Shown piece after piece: positions 47,308 through 58,367 of a DNA stretch of 64,000 nt. Numbering within the stretch: position 1 is the first letter of the stretch; every line of letters starts with the position of its first letter. This DNA comes from Marasmius tenuissimus (Eukaryota; Basidiomycota; Agaricomycetes; Agaricales; Marasmiaceae): NCBI GenBank assembly GCA_029532415.1, contig JAQOTA010000046.1, positions 1,922,001 through 1,986,000 of the forward strand, given 5' to 3'. The translations under genes and the position numbers were made by a program. The notes beneath the pieces are model-generated. The model saw only the letters and a list, made by a program, of their open reading frames with translations, had not been told where the DNA came from and ran no database searches.

Positions 47308-49617
47308 ATGGCTGCATCACGACCGCCGCCGATCCTCATCCAAGATAGTGCAATTTCCCGGCCTCAAGGAAGACTTATAGAGAATGTCGGTCCGGATGGA
47401 GAGATTGAGGTCATATATCCTGTCGCATCTCAATCGCGACAAGCCCTATCATCTCCAGGGTCACCGCCTGAGTCTCCTCCTATAACACCTCGCACTCAAA
47501 TACCCAACCCAATAGGTCCCTTCTCACCGCCTTCCAGCACGATGAGTTTCTCTGGCGAGCAACCCTATCCCGAATCTGGCACGCGCAGTGGGGTCACCTC
47601 TCTCACAGGAAGCATCGCTGACCTGACCCGTATGCCGTCCTTCTACGGTACTCGACCCCCCAGTTCCCGACAACGTGAAGCGTTTGCATCCCCACCCTCA
47701 AGGCCGTTGACCATTCGCAGCGCCCCTTCTCACGTGAAGGGACGACGAGAACGACCTAAATCTACCATGTTGGTGGACGGCCCAGCTTTGCAGAAGCCCT
47801 GGATGGAGAAACGCGATCCTTACACGCGCATCGCGTACTTCATCACCTACGCTGTCGCCTTCCTCGGTATAGCGGGTAGCGCCATCAAGTGCTACTTTGA
47901 TTACAAAAATCTCCCCTTCATAACAGAAAACCTCTGCCCAGTTCTGGACGAGAGCTTTGACAGTCCTGACGGCGTCTTTGGGGACAATGGCAAGTTCTTC
48001 CGAGAGGTGGATATGAGTGGGTTCGGGTGAGTTCTTCTCGTCATTCTCCTCCGACGGGCTCGGATGTTCAACTCCATCGTATATAGTAATGGCGAGTTCT
48101 CGATGGCCACCGGATCAGAAAATAATTCCTTCGTCGCCAACGGGAACCTTTACATCCTTCCGACGTTGACCTCGGACAGCATTCCAATGGATTCCATCCT
48201 CGACGGACACGTCTACAATATCACCGACTGTACTTTCAACATCACGCGTGGAGCGACCTATACGCAGTCATCCGTCAACACCCCCCATGCCCTGGGTACC
48301 TCGCCCATCGGTACCAATACGTTTGACGCAGAAGGCTACTACAAAGCTTGTTCGGCCTACAGCAATGCTACTGAAGGAAGGATCATCAATCCCGTTCAGA
48401 GCGCCCGACTAAGTACTCGAAAGAGTGCGAGTATCAGATTCGGCAAGGTCGAAGTCCGGGCGAAGATTCCTACTGGGTAAGCGCGTCTCCTTTGGGTTAT
48501 TCGAGGTATCGGTGACTCATCGTGTCGTGTTGTTGACAGTGACTGGGTGTGTGCTTTTGACGTTCAGGTGTAAACCAACGTTCAATCCGACTGACTGACC
48601 CGCTTGCTCATTCTAGATGTGGCCCGCTATTTGGATGTTACCCGTGGATAACTCCTACGGTGCATGGCCTTTGAGTGGTTAGTGGCTATCCAGATCCTAC
48701 AGTACCCTCGAGCTAACTGTACCGTTCACAGGGGAGATTGATATCATGGAAGCTCGAGGCAACGGCCCTAACTACCCCCGACAGTAAGCAGCGTTCTTCA
48801 ACCTAAGACTAAGTTCGCATCTCTAATCTGTACCTTCGTCAGAGGGACGAACTACGTTCGCGGCTCTCTAAACTGGGGACCGACGCAGTGGTTGAACGCC
48901 GTTGCAAAGACCTACGGATGGTGGAAGACCAGGAGAGGATCGTACGACACTGACTTCCACACGTATACCCTGGAATGGACACCAAAATTCATGTACGTGT
49001 CCCTGCCCCCATCATGATCGCGAGCAATACTGATCAGTCACCCTACGATCCTTAGCCGAATTTATGTTGATTCGAGGCTTCACCACTTGCTGGAACGGAA
49101 AATGAGCTCGTCATTCTGGGAGCTGGGCGACTTCCCGACTGTCATTCAGAATGGTTCGGACGTGATAAACCTCCAGAACCCTTGGACCAACGGAACCAAA
49201 GCAGCTCCATTTGACCAACGTACGTAGTACTTGCCCTCTGCCCCCTATTTCTCCTGCTCATTGTACGCCCCCTACAGGCTTCTATCTTATCCTCAACGTA
49301 GCGGTGGGTGGAACCAACGGGTGGTTCCCGGATGGTAGTGAAAAACCGTGGCTGAATGGCGCAGCGAGTAAGCTTTTTTCTAGGTGACAGTTGGCTATTT
49401 CGGATGAAACTGATCCTGTCCGCCCCCCAACCTTCCTTTCTAGCCGCCATGAAAGACTTCCTCCTTGCACAGGATAAATGGTATCCGACATGGCCGCAGA
49501 GCCCTGAGGATCGCGCACTCGTCATGTACGCGTTCTTCGATTCCATTGCCTTGACTATCTCGAAGCTAATGTGAGTCCTTTGACAGCGACTACGTGAAAA
49601 TGTGGGAGTTATGTTAG
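47308..49617 (+). CDS. Skn1/Kre6-type GH16 beta-glucan synthesis protein
   Basis: About nine exons encode roughly 570 residues. The N-terminal 175 residues are disordered and cytoplasmic; one membrane segment follows (YFITYAVAFLGIAGSAIKCY, about residue 180), making a type II protein with a luminal catalytic domain. The GH16 domain carries the Skn1/Kre6 hallmarks FGKVEVRAKIPTGDWMWPAI, WPLSGEIDIMEARGN (the ExDxxE catalytic motif) and RGSLNWGP, YTLEWTP, FYLILNVAVGGTNGWFPDG and WYPTWP. The family acts in the secretory pathway in beta-1,6-glucan assembly. The GDW of PTGDWMW is encoded by a 7-nt microexon (48540-48546) flanked by good sites. The gene ends VKMWELC. It converges on CSN1. Confidence 0.92.
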
Positions 49618-50474
49618 GCTCGAGGCTCGCGGGTCGCCACTCCACCCCCCTAGATACAGATAGACTCCATTGGACATTTGGACATTGATACCATACCCTG
49701 ATTATTACCCTACTTCTACGAGTGCTTGAAATCTCTACTTAGTTTATGTGCACGACGCCGTTGTATTTGTATAGTATGCTATATCGAAAACACGTTCTTT
49801 ACCGTTTGGTCAAGGGTTTTTGGGTTTCCTTGGTACGTCTGGGCGTATACCGTGTATTTATATAGTACTTACCCTATGCTATCCTTTGAACGATCTTACA
49901 TAGCTACCGAACTAGGGACTTTCTCTCCTATCCAATAGACTAGCCAGGGTTCTAGATTCTCAATTCGCAGCCTTCCCTCAGAGGCCGCTGGAAGATCCGA
50001 GGCGTTGACAAGGACCTCGAGATCTTCATTAAGGGGCCAAACCTTCCAAATCTATTTAGTCCGAATCCTCCTTCTGAGAAATGGTGGCGCATGTCACGGA
50101 GACAGGCATTGGCAGCGGTTGCTGCAGATCAGTGATTCATGCCTTCACTAACAAACGCCGCAAGTCAGATTCGATGAATTCGAACAGACTCAAACTTCGC
50201 CAGACTCCTACGACGTGGGAGTCAGAAATCGTGGTATCAAATGCACTGGCACTCTTGAGCTTCATGTTCTCTACCTGCTCACTGCCTCAAATCAAAGGCT
50301 GAGACGCAGAGGTCATACGCACCCTGCTGATGATGTTACTACATTCATGCCAGGAAGTAAATGGAAGAAAACGACAACACTTCGACTACATTAGCATCAA
50401 GAGATGACGGCCAACGGCCTCAGAGGAGGAAGATATAGCCCCTCCATACCCTACAAGACAACGAGGCTGGTCTC
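49618..50474. other. Convergent 3' region
   Basis: This is the 3' flank of the GH16 gene (plus) and CSN1 (minus). The left 300 bases are T-rich and probably hold 3' UTR. No gene is seen. Confidence 0.5.
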
Positions 50475-52165
50475 TCAATCGACTTCGACAACCTGCGATC
50501 CACCCTGCCCTCCCCCGGCGGCTCCCTGATTTTGATTCTTAGGCGCTTTTATGACGAGATCGAGCTGTTGCCTATAAAAGAGAGATAGTCGGTGGTCAGT
50601 CTGGCTGGTGTACGCAGGCAAGCACAAGATCTCACAGTTTCATCCTGTACAGCAGCTTGCCCGTCGTCCGCTTCATCTCAACGCCTGTCCTCAGTGCATC
50701 CACGAAAACTTCTTCTCGCCCGCCGCCCCGATCTTTGCCCTTGACCTGAAGCACCTTCCCTTGACTGTCCACCCGACCTTTGATCCCACCGCCGCGTATC
50801 AAGTTGACGACGAACTCCTCTGTGTCCTGAACAGACCATCCGAACGCCTCTGCCATTCGGTCTAGCTTGACAGTGCTGAATGGCGTGAAATACAGTGTAA
50901 CAAGTCGAGATCGTGTGAGGGAGAGTAAAGTAGGAATGTGGGGGAACAGATGTATATCAAGCACATGTCGGGTGTTGTGTTTCGATAGAAGCTCGAGAAC
51001 GCCTTTGAAGTTGGAGGACATGTATGATTCGACGATTTCGCGGATGTAAGGTTCTTGTTCGATGAACGCGCTGAACGGGAGGTTTTCGATGACTTGGGCT
51101 TTGAACGCTGATCGTGAGAGGGAGGCTAGGGCACTTATGACACCGTATATGGCGATGTCGCCTTGGGAGACGAGCTTCACAGAAGGATTGAGCGATATTG
51201 AACGTCTCGAGAAGGGAATCACATACCTTCCCGAACCAATCACCCAGCCCACTCAGTCTGAGGAAAAAGTATGCAGCTCTCTCATAATTGCCCTGGCTCA
51301 GCTGCGATAGACCGTTCGCAAAGTCAAGTTTAGACCGCAAGACGTCGATATCAGGAATGTTTGCTAGGGCTTTCTTCGATGATCCAGCCGCAGCGCCAGC
51401 AGGTTCCTTATCCTTTGAAGCATTTAAGGCCGATGTTGCACCCTCGAGAGCGCTTTCTGCCTTGAAAATGTAAGTCGGAAGGTGGGCATAGTTTCTTTGC
51501 TCAATGAGCAACTGATGCCGAGTGAGCCAGTGAACCTAGAACGGCCAAAGATCCCATACCTCCAATATCGAAATACAACCATCCAGAACGTGCTGACTTG
51601 TCGTACAAAACTCTCTCGATTTCGTCCAATGCTTCAAAGCGGCAGGATAGTCCCCAACAGATCGGTAGAACTCTGCGAGGTCGCGATGGCCCATCTAGAA
51701 ATCCTATGAAGCATACGAACCAAGTAGATAATGCAGAGGACGCACTCTGATACTCTCTTTAATCATATTGTTCGAGTAAGTTTTCAACTCCCCCTCGAGC
51801 TTTATCTTCTCAGACTGGTTCTTCTTGATCGTTTCGTCTAACCACTTGCCGTCCAGCGCAGGCATCTCCCCGATTCCTCCCTCGAACGCATTGCACAATG
51901 CTTGATAAACCGTCGGATCCCGACCCTCCTGAATCTTCTGAACCGCAAGCAGAAAGGCTTCCTGTGCTAGAGGAGGGCATACGCTGACGATGCGTATCAG
52001 GCGGTCGATAGCTGTGCGTCCAGTATAACTGGATATGTAGGCGTCGAGATCCAAGTTGAGTGGCGCTGTTGAATCCGTAGTGGGGACTGGTGCTCGCGGT
52101 TGAGGTACTGTACTGGTAGAGGTAGAGGGTTGCTCGTCAATGTCCATCTCGACGTCGCGATCCAT
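50475..52165 (-). CDS. CSN1: COP9 signalosome subunit 1
   Basis: Six or so exons encode about 480 residues with an N-terminal acidic/Ser stretch ([18 protein letters not shown]), a helical-repeat region and a C-terminal PCI domain. CSN1-specific segments include [20 protein letters not shown], the [13 protein letters not shown] linker helix, [58 protein letters not shown] and the PCI winged helix ([18 protein letters not shown], then RVDSQGKVL). The complex removes Nedd8 from cullins and controls light response and development in fungi. The related proteasome subunit Rpn7 lacks the N-terminal [11 protein letters not shown] block, so CSN1 is preferred. The start sits about 300 bp from the left end of the TIR element. 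Confidence 0.9.
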
Positions 52166-52465
52166 TGTCGATTTAGTGATGGTCACTGTGGTCAATGAGC
52201 AAGACGCGTGGGTGGACGCGATGACTCTGCTCCCCCGATTTGGTATGTCTTTCACACGGCCATTTATGTGCTTCCCACGAACCCTCCTTCGCTTGAACCA
52301 CGACCTGTTCGCCCTGGGTAGGCTTGATATACAAGATCGCTGGTCGCTCCAGTCTCTGTGCACAATCATCAACTTTTCTCCTCTCAGCAGGTCACTCGAA
52401 GGTACCCGATACCAACTTTTTCGCCGGCGTTCGAAAATCCGAGTCTACTAGTAGGACACTCAGCT

Positions 52466-52472
52466 GATCACC
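52466..52472. repeat. Target-site duplication, left copy (GATCACC)
   Basis: GATCACC directly abuts the left terminal inverted repeat of the outer element and recurs directly after the right one at 56123-56129. A 7-bp direct repeat at both ends is what an insertion leaves. Confidence 0.7.
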
Positions 52473-52508
52473 CCCAGTGAAAATCGACAATATTCTCAGC
52501 TATTCCCA
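52473..52508 (+). repeat. Outer element left TIR
   Basis: Begins CCCAGTGAAAATCGACAAT. The first 24 bases match the reverse complement of the right end exactly. Confidence 0.85.
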
Positions 52509-54488
52509 GCCATTCTGAGCTATTAAATAAGCGATGTTACATCCAAATTTCTGACAATGGCTGACACCGGCTTACAATGGTCATTTTCGCAACCTTTACT
52601 TAGTGCCAGCTATTGTAGGGCGCGCCAAGAGCGCACTACCCGCACCGACATGGCTTGGCAATAGGGGTATTGTCAGGTATTGCCCCCAATCTAGACCAAA
52701 ACTCACATTCACAATTGCCAGGTATTGATAGATATTGAAGATATATTTTATTGCCAAATATACAGTACAGCAGTAGTACACAGTAGTACTACGACAAACT
52801 ACCTCAATAGTACGGTATGGGCCCTAGTTCTAATCACCATCCCCACAAGCTGCCTTCAACATTGCAATGAATCTTTGGCGATGTTCAGTTTCTGTACTAA
52901 GATGGCCGGGAACCGCGTCAGAGGCAAATTGGAGATTCAAATACTGGCATGTACACGCACCGGACACGTCACGGAAGGGCTCGTCCTCTGCTCAACTTCA
53001 TCAAATTATGTTCTGCAGGCTTGGGGGTAGACATGTGTTCTGGGGAGCGAAGAGTGGGTCAGTCTAACAAGAATTGACTGTTATTGAAAGGGAACTTAGC
53101 TGACATGGTACAGTTCGTTGACGGTGGGTGGTGGTTCTGAAGAGAGTGAGCTGGCAAGTGGCTGTGTCCGGCTATTCCCTTTTGACAGAACGATTGCGTC
53201 ACCAATATCATGAACCCGATGAATTTTTCCAAGTCCATCGAACACTCTGTTACTGAACATTTTGCTTGAGAGTTGGACCATATAAGCATGAGACAGGGCC
53301 CAGAAGTCATCAAGGGGGAAATAGATCTTTTCAAATTCTATTTTACGCCGGTTCCGGATCGGCTTAGAAGCCTTCTCACCGGCGCTTAAAGTTTCACATA
53401 CGATATTTTAGGCGCCGGCAACAACAACAGTTCGAACAACGATGACTGCCACCACTACTGGTACACAGCTAGACGTTCAAATACCCTTTTGTGCGAAGTC
53501 AGGCCGTCGGACATTGTATCAAATCAAATTTCGTACAATGTTCAGAAAATTCATAAACAATGCCCGAATTCATAAATAAACTGATATGTTCCATGATATT
53601 TGATACATTTTGTCCAAAACAGATGGAAATAGCCAATGTCTGGAAAATACCCTTCGAACGTTGTCCAAACTTGGGCGGCTATCCCCCAAGTCACTTGACA
53701 CTTCTGTTGTCGACGCGTCTGTTGAGAGCGGAATACCTGATTACGTCAGGTTCAACTTTTTGTTCGACCTCCACCATCAACGTTTCGATCACCATACAAC
53801 CTCAACCACTTCTATCGCCTTCGCGGTCAAATGTCAAGACATTGTCGCAATGCTCCATATTCTTTCCCTCAAGTTTTGCAAGTATCTTCGGGAGCTTTCA
53901 AGCTTTGACGACTCAAGACCACTGATCAAGCCTGCAACACTTTCAAGCGCACTCACGACTCTCGGACTGGCCTCAAGTCCGCAAGGATTCTGGGAAAATA
54001 CTGCTGGCTTGGACTTGGATTTTTGGACTCTCGAGTTTCTGTCATTGGAGGAAGAGGCGGTACGGGTCAAGAGACAAAGATGAAGAGTTGTTTGGATGAA
54101 ACCCGGTGAGCCATGCACATATCTCTTCGAGCCTGTCCTTAACCCATTGTATTTTGAAGGTCTGACTACGGCTCCAGGTGCGTGATCACCGTTCTCCGTA
54201 TCGCCTGTTCACTAACAGACCTCTCAATAGTACTTGTCGTTCGATGGCAAAAAGGCCGGTCACGGATGACAGTGCCCTTCTTGAGGCGTCGTTGGATCAT
54301 TAGGAGGTGGGTATTTCTTCTACTATACGTAGGAATATCCTGTATATATATAGCAGTGGCATATAGAGCATTTTAGACGACATTTTCCTGCTTTTGTGAC
54401 ACCTGAGAGCGAGCAGAGCCAGGTGGGAAACAATTTTTGGCCCGGTTGCTTGAAAACCCGAGCCAGATTGACTAAAATTTCACGGAAA

Positions 54489-54532
54489 CATTTGGGACAA
54501 TGCGTGTATATCGTCAGACATTGTCCCAAATG
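54489..54532. repeat. Perfect 14-bp-arm hairpin
   Basis: CATTTGGGACAATG and its exact reverse complement are separated by a 16-base loop. A second perfect hairpin follows at once (54535-54561, arms GCGAAATGG and CCATTTCGC). Both lie inside the outer element, just left of the nested one. They could be remnants of another inverted-repeat insertion or protein-binding sites. Confidence 0.7.
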
Positions 54533-54642
54533 CCGCGAAATGGACATCCGTACCATTTCGCAGGTTTGATACAATGTGCAAATATTTATAAGCAATGTGT
54601 ATATGACTCAACGACGAGCAATGTGGATTGAGATTGACTACC

Positions 54643-54645
54643 TGT
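54643..54645. repeat. Nested element TSD (TGT), left copy
   Basis: TGT abuts the left TIR of the nested element; the same three bases follow the right TIR at 55658-55660. Confidence 0.5.
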
Positions 54646-54726
54646 CACTGGGGGCATTTTGATGTCAGATTCCACCTGTATGTAACATGTCAGTTTGTAG
54701 TCATATACAATAGGACCTCTGTGACC
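54646..54726 (+). repeat. Nested element left TIR
   Basis: Inverted copy of 55578-55657. It includes ATTCCACCTGTATGTAACAT, identical in both arms. Confidence 0.85.
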
Positions 54727-54760
54727 AAAAAAAGGACACAACAGGAACTTTCTACCTACT

Positions 54761-54807
54761 TTCTACCCCAAACTATAGTTTAATATGCATGATATTTTGG
54801 GGTAGAA
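54761..54807. repeat. Perfect 12-bp-arm hairpin in nested element
   Basis: TTCTACCCCAAA and TTTGGGGTAGAA are exact reverse complements flanking a 23-base AT-rich loop. It lies just inside the left TIR. Confidence 0.7.
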
Positions 54808-55577
54808 GGTGGGACAAGCATTGATGTAAACACAACGAGGTTGAGCCTGGTGCTAGGTCCAATGTGATTGGTTTCAGGTTACACTGGCCACCGGGCTGCG
54901 CGGCCCAATGCTTTTAGAACAAGATCAGTGGCCTGCGTCGGCACTCAGCGGCAAACTGTGAGGACAGCTACAAGCCTGAGAACCCGTAAGTGGTTTTGAC
55001 GCCTGAAATCCCCCCTCCGCCGGATTTCCTGGCAGGAACCGAAAGAGAAGCCACGGTGGCGAGTATCCTGATGCGACGGCCCCACGATGGCATCGATGAT
55101 TTAATGTTGATGCCGGAGACAATCCGGTACGGCACCAGGTTCCTACTGTTTTCTAACATTTTAACCTCACAAGATCTATCTGGAGACTAGACGTTAGCAT
55201 CGACTTCAATGTATCTATTATCTTTAAACCTAATTTAAACCTTCGCGTTTTTCCAAAGCTCACCAAAAAAAAAACCACGTTTAAGCCGAGTCTCACGACC
55301 TTGGACAAAAAGACGGGCTTGATAGGTCGCCAGTCTTGAGGGGGACTGGACCCAATGCCACTGCCGAGGGGACGGCCTTTACAGTCCAAGAATTCGGAGT
55401 ACGTTGATGCTCGTTCCTGTACGACCACTCCCAACTTCCCTTTGTCCCAGAATATCACCCGGCATCGGCTCGGACACAGTTCAGACAATAACTTCATGGT
55501 GATGCTTGTGCCTGCGGGATTATTTCTGACTACCTACCGCTCAGAATGATTGTAATTTAATACAAAACTCTTTACTA

Positions 55578-55657
55578 GGTCACAGTGTCCTATCAGATAT
55601 GACTACAATATGACATGTTACATACAGGTGGAATCTGACATCAAAATGCCTCCAGTG
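55578..55657 (-). repeat. Nested element right TIR
   Basis: Reverse complement of the left TIR with about ten mismatches. It starts GGTCAC and ends CCAGTG on the plus strand. Confidence 0.85.
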
Positions 55658-56086
55658 TGTGTAGGCTCATTGAACTTCCCGAGCTATTTTAAAATTTTGA
55701 CCAGACCATATTATATACTGTTACCTAGGTTTCAACCTACTACGTTGAACCTATGCGAGGTCAAGCGCACTCTGACATTGACGGAAAGGCTCTGGAGTTC
55801 GGTTATCGTAGCTAAGTTGGGTTTATTGCACGTGACGAAATGGTGTCTTGGAGGGAGACTCGAGGGAAGGAGACAATATCTGGCAATATCCAGTAATAAG
55901 TCTGACCAGGGCTACACATGCACATTGAGGCTGTCAAGCTCTGTCAAGGGGCTGGTTGGATTACGAGAGTAGAGTAGTATAAGCGAGTTATGTCAACTTT
56001 ACTTGGCAATCGGGCTCATAATAGGTAGGAATAGGCAGGAAGGGTGTGAATAACGACATCCCGGAGATAAAATAGCCTGCAGGGCC

Positions 56087-56122
56087 TGACAATAGCCCAG
56101 AATATTGTCGATTTTCACTGGG
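56087..56122 (-). repeat. Outer element right TIR
   Basis: On the plus strand it ends ATTGTCGATTTTCACTGGG, the reverse complement of the left terminus. Confidence 0.85.
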
Positions 56123-56129
56123 GATCACC
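56123..56129. repeat. Target-site duplication, right copy (GATCACC)
   Basis: Identical to the seven bases directly left of the outer element. Confidence 0.7.
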
Positions 56130-56323
56130 TCTTCAGTCATCCTTTTAATGGTCTACAGAGAGGGCGTTTCCCCGTCGAAACTTCTGAGAGACCGCAAGCG
56201 AGCCATCAGGACGCCAGAAGCTGACTGGAAAGAACTCGGGTTATTAAGGCTTGGGTGAGAACCACTAGATACCATTCCACGACCTGCACAAAGAACTTGA
56301 AATACTATATACGCCAGGTCAGT

Positions 56324-57922
56324 CTACTCATCCGAGACCTTGACTACACTCTTCGCGACATTCTGCCCCTTCTGTTGCGCCAAAATCGCCTCACCCACTT
56401 TCTCCAGACCATCATAAACCTCTTCAGCATACTTAATCTTCCCCTTCGCTATCCATTCCGGAACGGTCTTGTAGAACTCTTCTTTATACTTGTGGTCATG
56501 CTCGTAAATGTAGAACCCGTAGATCGTGATGTTCTTGTACATGATTTGAGCCAGGTTCTATTAAGGCGATATATCAGCCCTCTACTGGTTAGAATTTCAA
56601 ATACGTTGTGTCCACACTCACCCGAACAGGTTCGGCGCCACCAGAGTTATACCCTGCAGTCGCACCACAGGCAATAATTCTCGCTCTCCGGTTGGACGCG
56701 GCGATGGCAGCATCGAGCATCTCACCACCGACGTTGTCCCAGTAACTGCACAGCGCGATGTGATGAATTATGAGGAACTCCAAATTCAGAAAAGGAATGG
56801 ACGAACATATCGATGGGACCCTCTTTCGCCAGGACATCACTCGTCTTGGTAGTCTGATAGTTAAAGGCAACGTCTACACCGAGGTGTTTGAGGAACTTGA
56901 CTTTTTCTTCGGATCCAGCGCTCGCGATGACTTTGAGGCCGTCCTTTTTCGCAAGTTGAATAACGAAACTGGTCAAGTGGATAATTTTTGAGCATTGGAA
57001 ACGTGTAACTCGTATGGGATGGCTTACGATCCGACTGGGCCTAAGTGGTACGAGCAAGGTGAGGCGAGAAGCAGAAAAACAAGCAGATCGGAATAAATCT
57101 CACCTGCTCCAGTACTCACATACACGACTTCCCCCGCCTTTGCGTGCGCGACCTCCTTCCAGCCGTAGTAGGCAGTCTTGCCTGTCAAGCACGGTCTTCA
57201 TTCAGCATTGCGCTCGGAACGCTAGACCACGAGGAAAGTAGAGCGCTCACCAGGCATTCCAGCAGCACCAACGAAAACCGACCACGGAATATTGTGAGGA
57301 TTGTCAATGATATTGAGGGTCAGCGTTGGATCCTCCGCCTTCAATGCATTCCGGATATTGTATTCTTGAATATCTATAGGGCGCAGATGTTACAGTCAGC
57401 ACTCGTAATGGATTATTGGACGTGTAACACACCGAAGACGCCTTCGATATGATTTCCTGTCTTCACATCGGGGTTCTCAGAACAGACGACGACACCAATC
57501 CCGAAGTTGGTGATCCTGCGATGGGGTTTGTACTTGAACTCAGTAACTTTGGTGCCGGTGAGTTGACAGCCAGTCGACTAACGGTTTGCCTAACTCGAGG
57601 ATCTAGCATGCAGATTCTGGCGTTAATCCCACATCTGAGTGACACCCTAAACGTATAGACGTACCCTCATCCTAACTCGAATCGAAGGGTCAATCGAGAA
57701 GTATAGCATCTTGACCAAAAATTCCCCATTCTTCAAAGGAACATTATCAAGGTCGATTGTCAGCCCGCCGTCGTAAACGGTGTGCTTTCCTGGTTCTGGG
57801 TAGTCTAAAGTATGCGGCTCGTCAACATCGCAAGCAAACAGCGAAACGATACTGGCGTTAGACTCACCTTGATCTCCTGGATATTCCTTCATCAATACGC
57901 GCGCATTCCGGACTGGTGTCAT
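56324..57922 (-). CDS. MDR NADP-dependent oxidoreductase, copy A
   Basis: About nine exons encode some 340 residues of the zinc-free medium-chain dehydrogenase/reductase group (alkenal double-bond reductase, leukotriene B4 dehydrogenase-like). Segments: MTPVRNARVLMKEYPGDQ, DYPEPGKHTVYD, GEFLVKMLYFSIDPSIRVRM, NFGIGVVVCSEN, the nucleotide-binding STGAGPVGSFVIQLAKKDGL, VIASAGSEEKVKFLKHLGVD, FNYQTTKTSDVLAKEGPIDM, YWDNVGGEMLDAAI and a C-terminus ending AKSVVKVSDE. Such enzymes reduce reactive enals or ketones with NADPH in the cytosol. The GPVGS part is encoded by a 13-nt microexon (57027-57039). In the usual DPSIRGRM motif this copy has Val for Gly. It is a tandem duplicate of copy B, same strand, 445 bp downstream. 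Splice borders near 57.6 kb are least certain. Confidence 0.85.
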
Positions 57923-58367
57923 TCTCCTGGCTTCTTGAAGCTTCAAAGTCAATGTGAGGTTGGCTGCGGCTGTGAGGGTATAAGATCGGCTTGCGAGGCT
58001 TCCGTGTTCTTGAGTCGTTATATATGTACATCATGATATGGCCTTCCTGTCCTGGTAGTACAGTGAGGGAATAAGGATTCAGTACCACTCTCGGTTATTA
58101 CGGCTACTCGCTACTTTCGGCTACTATTTGTCATAGTAGCCGAGGTAGCCGAGGTGGGTGAGCAAAATGAGGTGGGCATCAATTCCAGTCTCAATTCGTG
58201 ATAAGTAATCGAGCGCCCTGGACCACAAGTTGAAAACACTCACTAGCGCAGGAGGCTAGAACAGTAACGCCAGAGAAGTCTGATGAATTTGTTTAGAAGA
58301 GTTGAGTTCGAGTTGTACAACAAGTGTTTCCCCTTGATTATGGTCCCTACATGCTAGAATACGAAGA
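57923..58367. other. Spacer between the tandem oxidoreductases
   Basis: It serves as promoter of copy A and 3' flank of copy B. It contains a perfect hairpin with 11-bp arms (58117-58127 and 58133-58143, arm TCGGCTACTAT, loop TTGTC) embedded in a cluster of CGGCTAC repeats on both strands. This could be a binding site or a small palindromic repeat. Confidence 0.6.
58117..58143. repeat. Palindromic CGGCTAC cluster
   Basis: TCGGCTACTAT and ATAGTAGCCGA form a perfect hairpin around TTGTC. Further CGGCTAC / GTAGCCG copies flank it on both sides (58101-58160). Confidence 0.7.

Larger units (their letters stand above)
54646..55657. mobile_element. Nested TIR element, 1.01 kb, CACTA-like ends
   Basis: It has long terminal inverted repeats of about 80 bases (54646-54726 and 55578-55657). 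Both begin CACTGG.GGCATTTTGATGTC and end GTGACC, and differ at only about ten positions. A TGT trinucleotide flanks both ends. CACT(A/G) termini plus a 3-bp duplication fit the CACTA/EnSpm superfamily. The 850-base interior encodes nothing recognisable, so this is a non-autonomous copy that needs a transposase from elsewhere. It sits within the outer element and therefore inserted later. Confidence 0.78.
52473..56122. mobile_element. Outer TIR DNA element, 3.65 kb
   Basis: The ends are inverted repeats: the first 24 bases (CCCAGTGAAAATCGACAAT...) are identical at both ends, and similarity continues for a dozen more with a shared GCTATT. The 7-bp sequence GATCACC flanks the element on both sides. 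The interior is AT-richer than the surrounding genes and has no transposase-like reading frame; the longest, 53610-54083, has no known motif. Subterminal blocks repeat GGCAATA and TATTG. It looks like a non-autonomous DNA transposon, or one whose transposase has decayed. Superfamily not assigned: a 7-bp duplication is unusual. A second TIR element is nested inside, and several perfect hairpins lie just to its left. Confidence 0.75.

Noticed and set aside
50475..52165. Reading the PCI gene as proteasome subunit Rpn7
   Set aside because: The N-terminal [11 protein letters not shown] block and the linker helix match COP9 subunit 1 and are missing from Rpn7.
53610..54083. 157-codon frame inside the outer TIR element as a possible transposase
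   Set aside because: No DDE/D motif, DNA-binding domain or known family is visible, and it is far too short.
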